Source: Streptococcus mitis (GTDB lineage: Bacteria; Bacillota; Bacilli; Lactobacillales; Streptococcaceae). From it: a stretch of DNA of 64,000 nt. The stretch is taken from NCBI RefSeq assembly GCF_002096845.1, contig NZ_NCVK01000034.1, positions 32,596 through 96,595 of the forward strand. Reading direction: 5' to 3'. This document shows positions 1-7,671 of this stretch, piece after piece. Each line of letters starts with the position of its first letter. Position 1 is the first letter of the stretch. Both the position numbers and the translations under genes were made by a program. The notes under the pieces were generated by a model. It ran no database searches and was not told the origin of the DNA. It saw nothing but the letters and a program-made list of their open reading frames with translations.

Positions 1-1
1 A

Positions 2-40
2 AACAACGTTCGAGATAAAGCTGCGTATATTATCCAATAA
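2..40 (+). CDS. Possible 3' end of an unidentified gene
   Basis: An open frame from the left edge reads NNVRDKAAYIIQ and then a TAA stop at 38-40. A strong hairpin terminator follows directly. This is what the last twelve codons of a plus-strand gene would look like, but the fragment is too short to identify. Confidence 0.3.
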   Translation, partial: NNVRDKAAYIIQ

Positions 41-43
41 TTA

Positions 44-98
44 AAAAACGAATGAATGATAAATAGTTTTCATCAACTAGATATCATCATTCGTTTTT
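44..98. terminator. Hairpin terminator, probably bidirectional
   Basis: The arm AAAAACGAATGAATGAT pairs with ATCATCATTCGTTTTT across an A/T-rich loop. A run of A on one side and T on the other lets it work for a plus-strand gene entering from the left and for the histidine kinase gene ending at 195. Confidence 0.7.
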
Positions 99-194
99 AT
101 TATCTACTGTTACATCTTATACTAGTCGAAAATGTTAAATAGTTTAAAAACTCACATATAAAAACGATTCAATCATAAATTAACAAGTAACTCA

Positions 195-1283
195 CTATGA
201 TTTAATACAATTGAGAGTTATTAAAACTTCTGCTCCCGCGTCTCTATTTCTAAGTTCAACTCGGCCTTTGTGTAGTTTTGCAACTCTACATACAAAACTA
301 AGTCCAATACCATAATGTTGCTCTTTAACCGATCTAGCTTTATCCATACGATAAAAGAGCTTCCCAAAATTAGTTAAAACTTCCTCTGGAAATTCAGAGC
401 CATTATTCCATATACCTATTTTCAATTCTTTCGCCTCTTGCTCTACCCTAATTTTAATTTTAGGATTCTGTTTATCTGCATACTCCAAAGCATTTGTTAA
501 AATATTTTGTATGGCACGAATCAGAAGAGATGGATTTATATAATAGTTTTCAGTTCCTTTCACATTTTTTTCAAAAGAAAACTTCATCTGATTTTTTATC
601 AAAAAAGAGACTTCTTTCTCTAACTCATTGATAAAATCTGAAGAGGAATACTCCGTCCAACCTGTCTCATCATCATAATAGGTTTTAGAGTAGTGAATCA
701 ATTGATTGAAATAATCTAGTAACTGTTGACTAGCTCTTTCTATATCTGCTAAGCATTCTTGAGATTGGTCGTTTTCAGTTATCGCCTGCAAAAATTCCAC
801 ATTTCCCCTAATAATGGTTAAGGGAGTCTTTAAATCATGAGAAGCTGCTGAAACCTGAAACATCAAATCTTCTTTCTGTTCTTTCTCATCAACTATTAAT
901 TGTCGAATTCTATCTTGCATCACAATAATCCGATTTCCTGTCTCACGAAATTCTTTAACCGTTAAACTTTCTGTACATTCCTTCTCCAACCACATACTAT
1001 TTTCATAAATCAAAGTCATTTCATAACTCAGTTTTTTCAACAATTTTCCAATGTGATAACTTATTAGAACAATCAATAAAACACAAATATATATCCATGA
1101 TGACACATTGAAAAAAATTGATAGAACACCACTATTGTTTAGAGGTTTCCCAACTTCATTTATTTGTATAGATACTGAAGCTAAGGGAATAAGATAGGCC
1201 ATTAGTAAGCCAAGACTAAACTGCCAAATAATTCTCCAACAGGTTTCTCGAATTAATTGTCTAAAACTTTTGATTCTACCCAT
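195..1283 (-). CDS. Sensor histidine kinase of an OmpR-type two-component system
   Basis: This 362-residue protein senses a signal at the membrane and would phosphorylate the adjacent response regulator. Two membrane segments (about residues 18-40 and 52-78) flank a very short outside loop, as in intramembrane-sensing kinases linked to antibiotic-peptide ABC transporters. The H-box SAASHDLKTPL has the phospho-acceptor near His149. The N-box NILTNALEYA, a G1-like WNNG and the G2 motif GIGL follow. The ATG at 1283 lies inside the regulator gene, 31 bases before the regulator stop, but a GGAGG sits just upstream, so the overlap looks genuine. It is last in an ABC-transporter plus two-component cluster. 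The kinase itself is intact, whereas its partner is frameshifted. Confidence 0.9.
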   Translation of the reverse strand: MGRIKSFRQLIRETCWRIIWQFSLGLLMAYLIPLASVSIQINEVGKPLNNSGVLSIFFNVSSWIYICVLLIVLISYHIGKLLKKLSYEMTLIYENSMWLEKECTESLTVKEFRETGNRIIVMQDRIRQLIVDEKEQKEDLMFQVSAASHDLKTPLTIIRGNVEFLQAITENDQSQECLADIERASQQLLDYFNQLIHYSKTYYDDETGWTEYSSSDFINELEKEVSFLIKNQMKFSFEKNVKGTENYYINPSLLIRAIQNILTNALEYADKQNPKIKIRVEQEAKELKIGIWNNGSEFPEEVLTNFGKLFYRMDKARSVKEQHYGIGLSFVCRVAKLHKGRVELRNRDAGAEVLITLNCIKS

Positions 1284-1938
1284 TGATATCCTCCACCGTA
1301 CAAGGTTTTAATTGGATTTAATTGATAAGGTTTCAGCTTTTGACGAATTTGATAAATATACTCTGAAACCGAACGTAAAAGCGCTTCTGAGCTTTGTGGA
1401 TATAGATAATTATAAATTTCCTCAATAGAATATATTTTACTTGGGTTGCTTGCCAAAAGATTCACTATGTCAAATTCTCTCCTTGTCAGAGCAATCTTAT
1501 CATCGTTTACAAATAGTTCCTTACTATCCGTATATAGTATAAGCTTCCCAATCTTTATTTGATGAACATTTCCTTTAATCCGTTCTTCACGACGCAAGTG
1601 CATTTTAACACGTGCTAACAATTCTTGCATACTAAAGGGCTTCATAATATAATCATCAGCACCTGCATTAATTCCAGCTACTAAATCTTCATCCATATCC
1701 TTGGCAGTTATAAAACAGATAGGAACAGTTATCTGCTCGCGAATCATCTGACAGATTTCTAAACCACTAACAGGCATCATAATATCTAATAAAATCAAGT
1801 CAAAGCCTGTAAAATCACAAAGATCAATCTCTTCTATCTTATTTCGTATGACTACTTCATATTTTTCATATTCTAGTACTTTTTTATTAGGCGAAGAATA
1901 GCAAGATCATCATCTACAACCAAAATTTTATAAGCCAT
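1253..1938 (-). pseudogene. OmpR-family response regulator, frameshifted near residue 20
   Basis: The start at 1938 follows a strong GGAGGGGGAG ribosome site and encodes MAYKILVVDDDLAILRLIKK, the first strand of a receiver domain. A stop follows almost at once in that frame. The remainder (VLEYEKYEVV..., the phospho-acceptor in LILLDIMMP, the lysine in MKPF, and a winged-helix DNA-binding domain ending GGGYQW) continues one frame over. Adding one A to the six-A run (T's at 1880-1885 on the plus strand) restores a continuous protein of about 228 residues with Asp52, the normal family length. An internal TTG at 1798 could in principle give 181 residues, but that product would lack the acidic pocket. 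It is either a real pseudogene, a slippage site or a sequencing error. Confidence 0.8.
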
Positions 1939-1957
1939 AACTCCCCCTCCTGAATAT

Positions 1958-1963
1958 ATTATA
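1958..1963 (-). promoter_or_regulatory. Extended -10 promoter for the two-component genes
   Basis: On the minus strand TGCTATAAT forms an extended -10 about 20 bases before the regulator start and just after the terminator of the transporter genes. No clear -35 is seen. It would let the regulator and kinase be expressed separately from the transporter. Confidence 0.5.
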
Positions 1964-1975
1964 GCACTACCTGAG

Positions 1976-2003
1976 AAAAAGACAGGATATCCCCTGTCTT
2001 TAG
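1976..2003 (-). terminator. Terminator after the transporter genes
   Basis: AAAGACAGG and CCTGTCTTT pair around GGATAT, and the minus strand continues with TTC. The transporter stop codon lies inside the hairpin. It separates the ABC operon from the two-component genes. Confidence 0.7.
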
Positions 2004-2719
2004 CGTACATTTTTTCCTATAAGTATCAATGTAGCAAATAGAAAAACAATTAATAACCAAACTATTTGTATCCCTAAGCCTTGCCACACTGGATAATAAA
2101 GAGACAATGGATAGGTATAAAAACAATTCATACTAGCCAGTAATGGTAAATTTCTAAAAAAAGAACTGAATTGTAATAACATTTGTCCCAACCCCAATAA
2201 AAGGGATAAACTGATTCCCAGAATTAAGATAAAAGACTGGGAAATAAATACAAAAATACCACTTAAAAGAGAGAAGATTAGAATAGAAATACAAGCTGGA
2301 AATAGAATTGTTAGAACATGTTTAATATTACTCAAAAGATTGATATTGTAGTAACCTTGCGCGATTAGTATGCATAATAATATTACAGCAACCAATAATA
2401 CAATTTCCATACATAATACAATAGCTAGTTTACAGATTATAAATTTTAAACGATTTGGACATGTAAGAAAACTGGTACGAAGGCTTGAACCTGTAAATTC
2501 TTGACCTATAAATAGAACCGCTAGACTAATGAAACCTGCCTGTCCTAAATAGAGACTTTGCAGTAGCTGTTCCAAAACAAACTGTAAGGTCAACTGGTCT
2601 GGCTTACTATTTAAAAAAATAACCATCGCCGGAACACACAGTAATAGAGCACCTATAATCAACCAGTGCCAAGGATTCATCATAAACTTGAGATATTCAC
2701 TTTTAAGTTGTTCTTTCAA
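2000..2719 (-). CDS. ABC-2 membrane subunit, lantibiotic-immunity (LanEG) type
   Basis: This hydrophobic protein of about 239 residues has six predicted membrane helices and no soluble domain, the build of LanE/LanG or BcrB immunity permeases. I chose the TTG start at 2719 (reading KEQLKSEYLKF after the initiator). It lies one base after the stop of the previous permease, and a GGAGGAGG site is eight bases upstream. An earlier TTG at 2737 would place the ribosome site inside the gene. With the next permease and the ATPase it would form an exporter that removes a peptide antibiotic from the membrane. Substrate is inferred only from the architecture. Confidence 0.8.
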   Translation of the reverse strand: MKEQLKSEYLKFMMNPWHWLIIGALLLCVPAMVIFLNSKPDQLTLQFVLEQLLQSLYLGQAGFISLAVLFIGQEFTGSSLRTSFLTCPNRLKFIICKLAIVLCMEIVLLVAVILLCILIAQGYYNINLLSNIKHVLTILFPACISILIFSLLSGIFVFISQSFILILGISLSLLLGLGQMLLQFSSFFRNLPLLASMNCFYTYPLSLYYPVWQGLGIQIVWLLIVFLFATLILIGKNVR

Positions 2720-2720
2720 C

Positions 2721-3506
2721 TTATTCACCTCCTCCAATATCTGACTTAAGTAAGCGGTAAATTGCTAAAGCCAAGAATAAGAAGTTCCAACAAAGTAAAA
2801 ATAAAATATTTTGTGCACTATTATGTTCTAAAATTTGAGGAGATGTAGCAATCAATCCTTGCCCCAATGCAACTGGAAGAAATTTTGCAGCTGAGATATA
2901 GTTTGCTAAGAATATTCCTAAATTGTAGACTTGGGGAAGCAAAAATAATAGAGGAACAATGGCTGTTTTAAATGTCAAAGCCATAATATAGGCCAGAAGT
3001 CCCAACAAAGTCCAAGCTATACTGGCTAAAAATATATAGAACCAAACTCTCCCATTTAGTGAAAAAAGCAATAAGCCATCTTGTCCTAAAACATAATGTG
3101 TCATGTTAATCGTAAGGAATATTGATAGAAAGGAAATGAAAAAAGAAAATACAAGCCAAACTAATGTTTTTGAAACTAGGAAAGTACTTCGATTTGTAAT
3201 AGAGAGGAGACTTGTACGAATAGCAGAGCATTTATACTCCTCGGCTCCGTAAATTGAGCCTAGGATAATCATAATAAAAACACCAAATAAAGTGACATCA
3301 AAACCTAAAAATTCAATAGGAGGTATAGCTTCTGCTAATTCTGGATTTGTCTCTGGTGTAGCATGGATACCAACTGAAACAATTTGAGAAGCACCAATAT
3401 TTGCTAAAAACGTTTGAAATACCAGTATCAAGAATAATACAACATGAGTAGCTCTCTTATAAAGTAATTTCAATATTTCAGAATGAAGAGAGTAAATAAG
3501 TGCCAT
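2721..3506 (-). CDS. ABC-2 membrane subunit, lantibiotic-immunity (LanEG) type
   Basis: This is a 261-residue integral membrane protein with about six hydrophobic helices. A loop after the first helix (roughly residues 40-68) is relatively polar. It starts with MALIYSLHSEILKLLYKR, typical of this permease class, whose members begin with a short amphipathic stretch. The ATG follows the ATPase stop with a one-base gap, and the ATPase's last codons (GGAGGAAAG) supply the ribosome site, so the two are translationally coupled. It is probably the partner of the next permease in a LanFEG-like immunity transporter. Confidence 0.8.
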   Translation of the reverse strand: MALIYSLHSEILKLLYKRATHVVLFLILVFQTFLANIGASQIVSVGIHATPETNPELAEAIPPIEFLGFDVTLFGVFIMIILGSIYGAEEYKCSAIRTSLLSITNRSTFLVSKTLVWLVFSFFISFLSIFLTINMTHYVLGQDGLLLFSLNGRVWFYIFLASIAWTLLGLLAYIMALTFKTAIVPLLFLLPQVYNLGIFLANYISAAKFLPVALGQGLIATSPQILEHNSAQNILFLLCWNFLFLALAIYRLLKSDIGGGE

Positions 3507-3507
3507 G

Positions 3508-4218
3508 TTACTTTCCTCCTTCTGTTAAACTAAAGAAGACTTCTTCTAGTGAAGAAAGATTTTTCATCACTTCTTGTAAAGTCCCTTTTATAAGAACTTT
3601 TCCTTTATTTATGATAACTACATCATCTGTTACTGCTTCCACTTCCGATAGTATATGAGATGATAGCAAGACTGTCTTCCCTTCTTGAGCTTGTTTTTTT
3701 ATAAACTCTCTAAACCACCGAATTCCTATTGGATCCAACCCATTAGTCGGTTCATCCAATATCAGATATTGAGGATTTCCTAATAGAGCTGTTGCAATTC
3801 CCAAGCGTTGTCCTTCTCCTAATGATAATTTCCCAATTTTAGATTTTTTCTTATGACTAATATCCACCATATCCAAGACTTGCTCAATTCGCTGACTGGA
3901 TATCCCATTACTAGCAGCAACAATTTTCAAATGCTGATAAACAGTCCGATCATCAGGAGCACCTACACTGTCAAATGAAGCTCCTACAGTCTTTAGAGGA
4001 AATTTTAATTCCTTATAAGTTTGATCTCCAATTTTGGTAAGACCAGATGTTGCTTTGTCTAATCCTAATAAAATACGTAATGTTGAACTTTTACCAGCTC
4101 CATTTGGACCCAGGAAAGCAGTCACTCTACCTGCTTTTGCTTCAAAAGAAATATCTTTTAAAATTTGAGTTTGCCCATATGACTTACATAAATTTTTAAT
4201 GGTAATACTTTGTTCCAT
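3508..4218 (-). CDS. ABC transporter ATPase, lantibiotic-immunity (LanF/BcrA) type
   Basis: This 236-residue nucleotide-binding subunit powers the two permeases downstream. Walker A is GPNGAGKSST (about residues 37-46), the signature is LSLGEGQRL, Walker B is YLILDEPTNGLD, and the switch His is in LLSSHILSEVE. This Leu-Ser-Leu-Gly-Glu signature, with Glu where most ABC proteins have Gln, is typical of LanF/BcrA-type immunity ATPases. Two ATGs lie in tandem, and the second (4218) has the better spacing from AGGAG. It is first in a cluster with a two-component system, the layout of peptide-antibiotic detoxification modules. No lantibiotic precursor or modification gene is present, so this is immunity or resistance rather than production. 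Confidence 0.88.
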   Translation of the reverse strand: MEQSITIKNLCKSYGQTQILKDISFEAKAGRVTAFLGPNGAGKSSTLRILLGLDKATSGLTKIGDQTYKELKFPLKTVGASFDSVGAPDDRTVYQHLKIVAASNGISSQRIEQVLDMVDISHKKKSKIGKLSLGEGQRLGIATALLGNPQYLILDEPTNGLDPIGIRWFREFIKKQAQEGKTVLLSSHILSEVEAVTDDVVIINKGKVLIKGTLQEVMKNLSSLEEVFFSLTEGGK

Positions 4219-4315
4219 CATGTTCTCCTATTCTATTTAATATTTCTAAAAGTAACTATATCTTACATATTCTTTTTCGGATTTTTTTCAGAATTTAGAG
4301 AGTAAAAAAGATTTA

Positions 4316-4430
4316 ATAGTCAATGAAAATCAAAGAGCAAACTAGGAAGCTAGCCGCAAGCTGCTCAAAACAGTGTTTTGAGGTTGCAGATGGAAGCTGA
4401 CGTGGTCTGAAGAGATTTTCGAAGAGTATT
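4316..4430. repeat. BOX element 1 (boxA-boxC, no boxB)
   Basis: A copy of the BOX interspersed repeat begins AGTCAATGAAAATCAAAGAG and ends TTTTCGAAGAGTATT. It lacks the 45-bp boxB unit. The first bases (AGTC) differ from the usual ACTC, so this copy is slightly decayed. Confidence 0.9.
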
Positions 4431-4470
4431 AAATTTTGTTTCATTCAATTATCTAGATTTGTGTAAACTT

Positions 4471-4500
4471 AAAAGCCCGATGTTTCCATCAGGCTTCTTT
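4471..4500. terminator. Terminator downstream of pflA
   Basis: The stem GCCCGATG/CATCAGGC has loop TTTC, with A and T runs on its two sides. It lies directly after the pflA stop codon. Confidence 0.8.
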
Positions 4501-4501
4501 T

Positions 4502-5296
4502 TTATCCATGTACACGTTTCATATAGTCTTGATAACTTTCGGTATCCATTAGTTTTTTAGCGTTCTTGACGCGGTCTGCTGTTGGGGGTTTAACCCCTTC
4601 GAGCGAATAAGGGATTCCCAATTCACGCCACTTGAACTCACCCATGGTGTGATAAGGCAGAATTTCAAACTTATCAACATTTTTGAGGGTCTTGACGAAC
4701 TTACCAAGTTCAATCAAGTCATCGTCTCTATCTGTCAATCCTGGAACTAGCACGTGGCGAATCCAGACAGGTTTTCCAATATCTGATAGATACTGGGCAC
4801 AAGCCAAGATATTTTTATTGGTTTGGCTGGTAACAATCTTGTGCTGTTCTTCGTTGATTTCCTTGATATCCAAGAGAACCAAGTCAGTAACAGCCATGAG
4901 TTTGTCAAACTTCTCAAGGTAACGTGGTTTATTACGGAAAGGCAGGGCACAGGTATCCAAGGTACAGTGGATTCCGTATTCTTTGGCCTTGGTGAAGAAG
5001 GCAATCAGGAAATCAATCTGCAATAGAGCTTCTCCTCCACTGACTGTAATACCACCCTTATTCCCCCAGAAACCACGGTAGCGCAAGGCCTCTGACAAAA
5101 CATCATCTACCGTCCGTTCACGTGATTTGTTGGACTCCATCGCCCAAGTATCTGGGTTGTGGCAATACTGGCAACGCATGTGACAGCCCTGCAAAAAGAC
5201 AATAAAGCGAATACCAGGCCCATCTACTGACCCAAAGCTTTCTGTCGAATGCACCATTCCTGTCACTTGTCCATAATCAATTGTTTCTTCAGACAT
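4502..5296 (-). CDS. pflA: Pyruvate formate-lyase activating enzyme
   Basis: This radical-SAM enzyme of 264 residues installs the glycyl radical on pyruvate formate-lyase and so turns on mixed-acid fermentation under anaerobic conditions. The 4Fe-4S motif CHMRCQYC (about residues 36-43) has the CxxxCxxC spacing. The N-terminal GMVHSTESFGSVDGPGIRF is typical of PflA, and the glycine-rich VSGGEALLQ follows. The formate-lyase itself is not in this window. It has its own promoter with a CcpA-type site over the start of transcription and a hairpin terminator after it, so it seems to be a single-gene unit. It is full length and ordinary in sequence. Confidence 0.97.
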   Translation of the reverse strand: MSEETIDYGQVTGMVHSTESFGSVDGPGIRFIVFLQGCHMRCQYCHNPDTWAMESNKSRERTVDDVLSEALRYRGFWGNKGGITVSGGEALLQIDFLIAFFTKAKEYGIHCTLDTCALPFRNKPRYLEKFDKLMAVTDLVLLDIKEINEEQHKIVTSQTNKNILACAQYLSDIGKPVWIRHVLVPGLTDRDDDLIELGKFVKTLKNVDKFEILPYHTMGEFKWRELGIPYSLEGVKPPTADRVKNAKKLMDTESYQDYMKRVHG

Positions 5297-5310
5297 ATCG
5301 TTACCTTCCT

Positions 5311-5336
5311 TGAAAACGTTTTATAGTTTTATTATA
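5311..5336 (-). promoter_or_regulatory. pflA promoter with cre site over the transcription start
   Basis: On the minus strand an extended -10 TGATATAAT (5331-5336) is followed by the cre-like ATAAAACGTTTTCA (5311-5324). That sequence matches the CcpA consensus at about 12 of 14 positions and is almost palindromic. Its position at the start site predicts repression or road-block by CcpA. Confidence 0.6.
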
Positions 5337-5421
5337 TCACGACTTGAAGGAAAAACAAGATTTTTGCCTATTTTTTAGAAAGCAATCTGTTTTTCAATTT
5401 CATTTTCAATTAATTCTCAGA

Positions 5422-6672
5422 TTATTCTTCAAAATTAAAACCATACAAGGTTGCAAAGTAGTCCTCAGGGCGCTCTGCACGGCGGATTTGACGGGCTTTG
5501 CCTTCTTCGGTATAGAGGATTTCCGCAGAACGAAGTTTGGCATTGTACTGGTAGCCCATTGAAAAACCGTGTGCACCTGTATCATGAATTATCAGCAAAT
5601 CACCGATTTCTGTATGAGGCAGTTCGCGATTCACTGCAAATTTATCATTGTTTTCACAGAGTGAACCGACCACATCTACCACTTCAGCTGGTCCATCTGG
5701 ATGGGTCATGTTAGTAATATGGTGGTAGGCTCCATACATAGCTGGACGCATGAGGTTGACTGCTGATGCATCCACACCTAGATAGGTACGGTAAGTTTTC
5801 TTCTTATGAGTGACTCTTGTGACCAAAGCACCGTGAGGGGCTAGCATAAAGCGACCCAATTCGGTAAAAATCTTGACCTGACCAAGACCTGCTGGCGTAA
5901 GAACTTCTTCATAAACCTTACGAACTCCCTCACCAATCAAGGCGATATCGTTCGGCTCCTGGTCTGGACGATAATTGACACCAATACCGCCAGAAAGATT
6001 GATAAAGTCTAGCGAAATGCCCAACTTTTCCTTGATTTCAACAGCCAATTCAAAAAGCTGACGAGCCAACTCTGGATAATAGAGATGGGTGACGGTATTG
6101 GATGCTAGGAAGGAGTGAATTCCAAAGGTCTTGGCTCCTTTTTCCTTCAAGCTGGCAAAAGCTTCAAAGAGCTGGTCCTTAGTCATGCCAAACTTGGCTT
6201 CTCCAGGATTGTCCATTATGTCTGTCCCTAGCTCAAAAACGCCTCCAGGATTGTAACGACAAGAGATGATTTCTGGAATTCCTGCTGCTCGCTCCAGATG
6301 TTCAATATCTTCAAAGGCATCCAAGTTAATGGTCGCCCCCAATTCACGCGCATAGGCATATTCCTTGTCTGGCGTGTTGTTTGAAGAGAACATAATCTCA
6401 GAACCAGGGAAATTCAGTTTATGGCTCATCAAAAGTTCCACATAACTAGAGCAGTCCACACCGCAACCTTCCTCTTGGAGAATTTTTAAAATAGCTGGTG
6501 TTGGAGTAGCCTTAACTGCAAAATATTCCTTAAAGCCCTTGTTCCACGAAAAGGCTTGGTTGACGGCTCTTGCCTTCTCACGAATCCCCTTCTCATCATA
6601 CAAGTGAAAGGGAGTCGGGAACTCGGCAACAATCGCTTCTAAGTCTTCTTTATTGATAAATGGTGTTTTCAT
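5422..6672 (-). CDS. LysA-family PLP decarboxylase (diaminopimelate decarboxylase-like)
   Basis: This 416-residue fold-type III PLP enzyme belongs to the diaminopimelate/ornithine/carboxynorspermidine decarboxylase family. The PLP lysine is in YFAVKATPTP (about residue 53). The glycine-rich phosphate-binding loop is NLSGGIGVNY, and the C-terminal active-site segment is VGSLCENND with the catalytic Cys. The specific substrate cannot be settled from motifs. Lysine biosynthesis is the default for LysA, but the CENND version and the TPTPA start also occur in related decarboxylases. It lies between purR and pflA on the same strand, about 65 bases after purR. No obvious terminator separates it from pflA, but pflA has its own promoter. 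Confidence 0.85.
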   Translation of the reverse strand: MKTPFINKEDLEAIVAEFPTPFHLYDEKGIREKARAVNQAFSWNKGFKEYFAVKATPTPAILKILQEEGCGVDCSSYVELLMSHKLNFPGSEIMFSSNNTPDKEYAYARELGATINLDAFEDIEHLERAAGIPEIISCRYNPGGVFELGTDIMDNPGEAKFGMTKDQLFEAFASLKEKGAKTFGIHSFLASNTVTHLYYPELARQLFELAVEIKEKLGISLDFINLSGGIGVNYRPDQEPNDIALIGEGVRKVYEEVLTPAGLGQVKIFTELGRFMLAPHGALVTRVTHKKKTYRTYLGVDASAVNLMRPAMYGAYHHITNMTHPDGPAEVVDVVGSLCENNDKFAVNRELPHTEIGDLLIIHDTGAHGFSMGYQYNAKLRSAEILYTEEGKARQIRRAERPEDYFATLYGFNFEE

Positions 6673-6738
6673 AAGCTTCCTTCTATTCTATTTGCAAAGA
6701 AAGGCTGGGACAATCGTTCCAACCTTTAGTTCTATCTC

Positions 6739-7566
6739 TTATTTATCTTCGTCAAAGATATTGCCAACCTCAACATCGATGGCTTGGTTCTTGACATCAA
6801 TATTGGTTACCTTCAAGAGTGACTTGTAGTCAAACTGCTTTTCACGTTCTTCTTGGGCATTGTCTGCAAAAACCGCTACACCTGCCAATTCTGAATCAAA
6901 CTCACGCAAGAGGCTGATCATCCCGTTGACAGTTCCGCCACCTTTCAAGAAGTCATCCACAATCAAGACACGGCTGCCTGCCTTGAGACTACGTTTTGAA
7001 AGGAACATTTTCTCAATGCGGTCACCACTTGAACCTGATACATAGTTGACGCTGACAGTTGAACCTTCGGTAATTTTCAGGTCACGGCGCACAATAACAA
7101 AGGGAACATTGAGGACATTGGCAACTGCATTTGCAAGTGGAACACCCTTAGTCGCTACTGTCATAACCGCATCAATTTTTTGGTCCATAAAGCTCTTGGC
7201 AATAATACGACCAATATTTTTCAAGATAGCTGGTGTGCTAAGCAAATCAGACAGGTAGATATAACCACCTGGCAAGATACGATCGCTTTCTGACAACTTG
7301 GCACGCAAGTCCTCAACCATTTCCTTGGCATCGTGACTTGAGATTGATGGTGTGAAGATGACACCCCCACCAGCCCCAGTCACTGTCTGAATATGGCCGA
7401 TTTCAATTTCTTCAAAGGCGCGTTTGATAATCACGATATCTTCTGAGATGGATGATTTAGCAGATTCATACTTTTCAGCAAAAGTATTGAGACTAGTTAG
7501 TTTATAAGGATTATTAATCAAATAGTTGGAAATGACAACCATCCGATCACTTCTTCTTAATTTCAT
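6739..7566 (-). CDS. purR: Purine operon regulator PurR
   Basis: This is the Gram-positive PurR, with an N-terminal winged helix (from KLRRSDRMVVISNYL) fused to a phosphoribosyltransferase-like domain that binds PRPP (VLIVDDFLKGGGTVNG). It controls purine synthesis and salvage genes. I chose the second ATG (7566, 275 residues). It has GGGAA upstream and the usual MKLRRSDR start, while the first ATG at 7584 is too close to the start of transcription. Its own promoter carries a PurBox, so it is probably autoregulated. Unlike E. coli PurR it is not a LacI-family protein. Confidence 0.95.
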   Translation of the reverse strand: MKLRRSDRMVVISNYLINNPYKLTSLNTFAEKYESAKSSISEDIVIIKRAFEEIEIGHIQTVTGAGGGVIFTPSISSHDAKEMVEDLRAKLSESDRILPGGYIYLSDLLSTPAILKNIGRIIAKSFMDQKIDAVMTVATKGVPLANAVANVLNVPFVIVRRDLKITEGSTVSVNYVSGSSGDRIEKMFLSKRSLKAGSRVLIVDDFLKGGGTVNGMISLLREFDSELAGVAVFADNAQEEREKQFDYKSLLKVTNIDVKNQAIDVEVGNIFDEDK

Positions 7567-7604
7567 TTCTATTTCCCATTTCATTTTATTTTGATATTTT
7601 ATCT

Positions 7605-7637
7605 ATTATACCATATTCACATAAAAAAACGAACATT
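7605..7637 (-). promoter_or_regulatory. purR promoter with PurBox at -35
   Basis: An extended -10 TGGTATAAT (minus strand; 7605-7610) is preceded by AATGTTCGTTTTT. Its complement AAAAACGAACATT (7625-7637) matches the AWWWCCGAACWWT PurBox with one mismatch. The box covers the -35 position, predicting PurR autocontrol. Confidence 0.6.
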
Positions 7638-7671
7638 CTTATCCTAAAAAATGCTCATTTTTCTTAAATTG

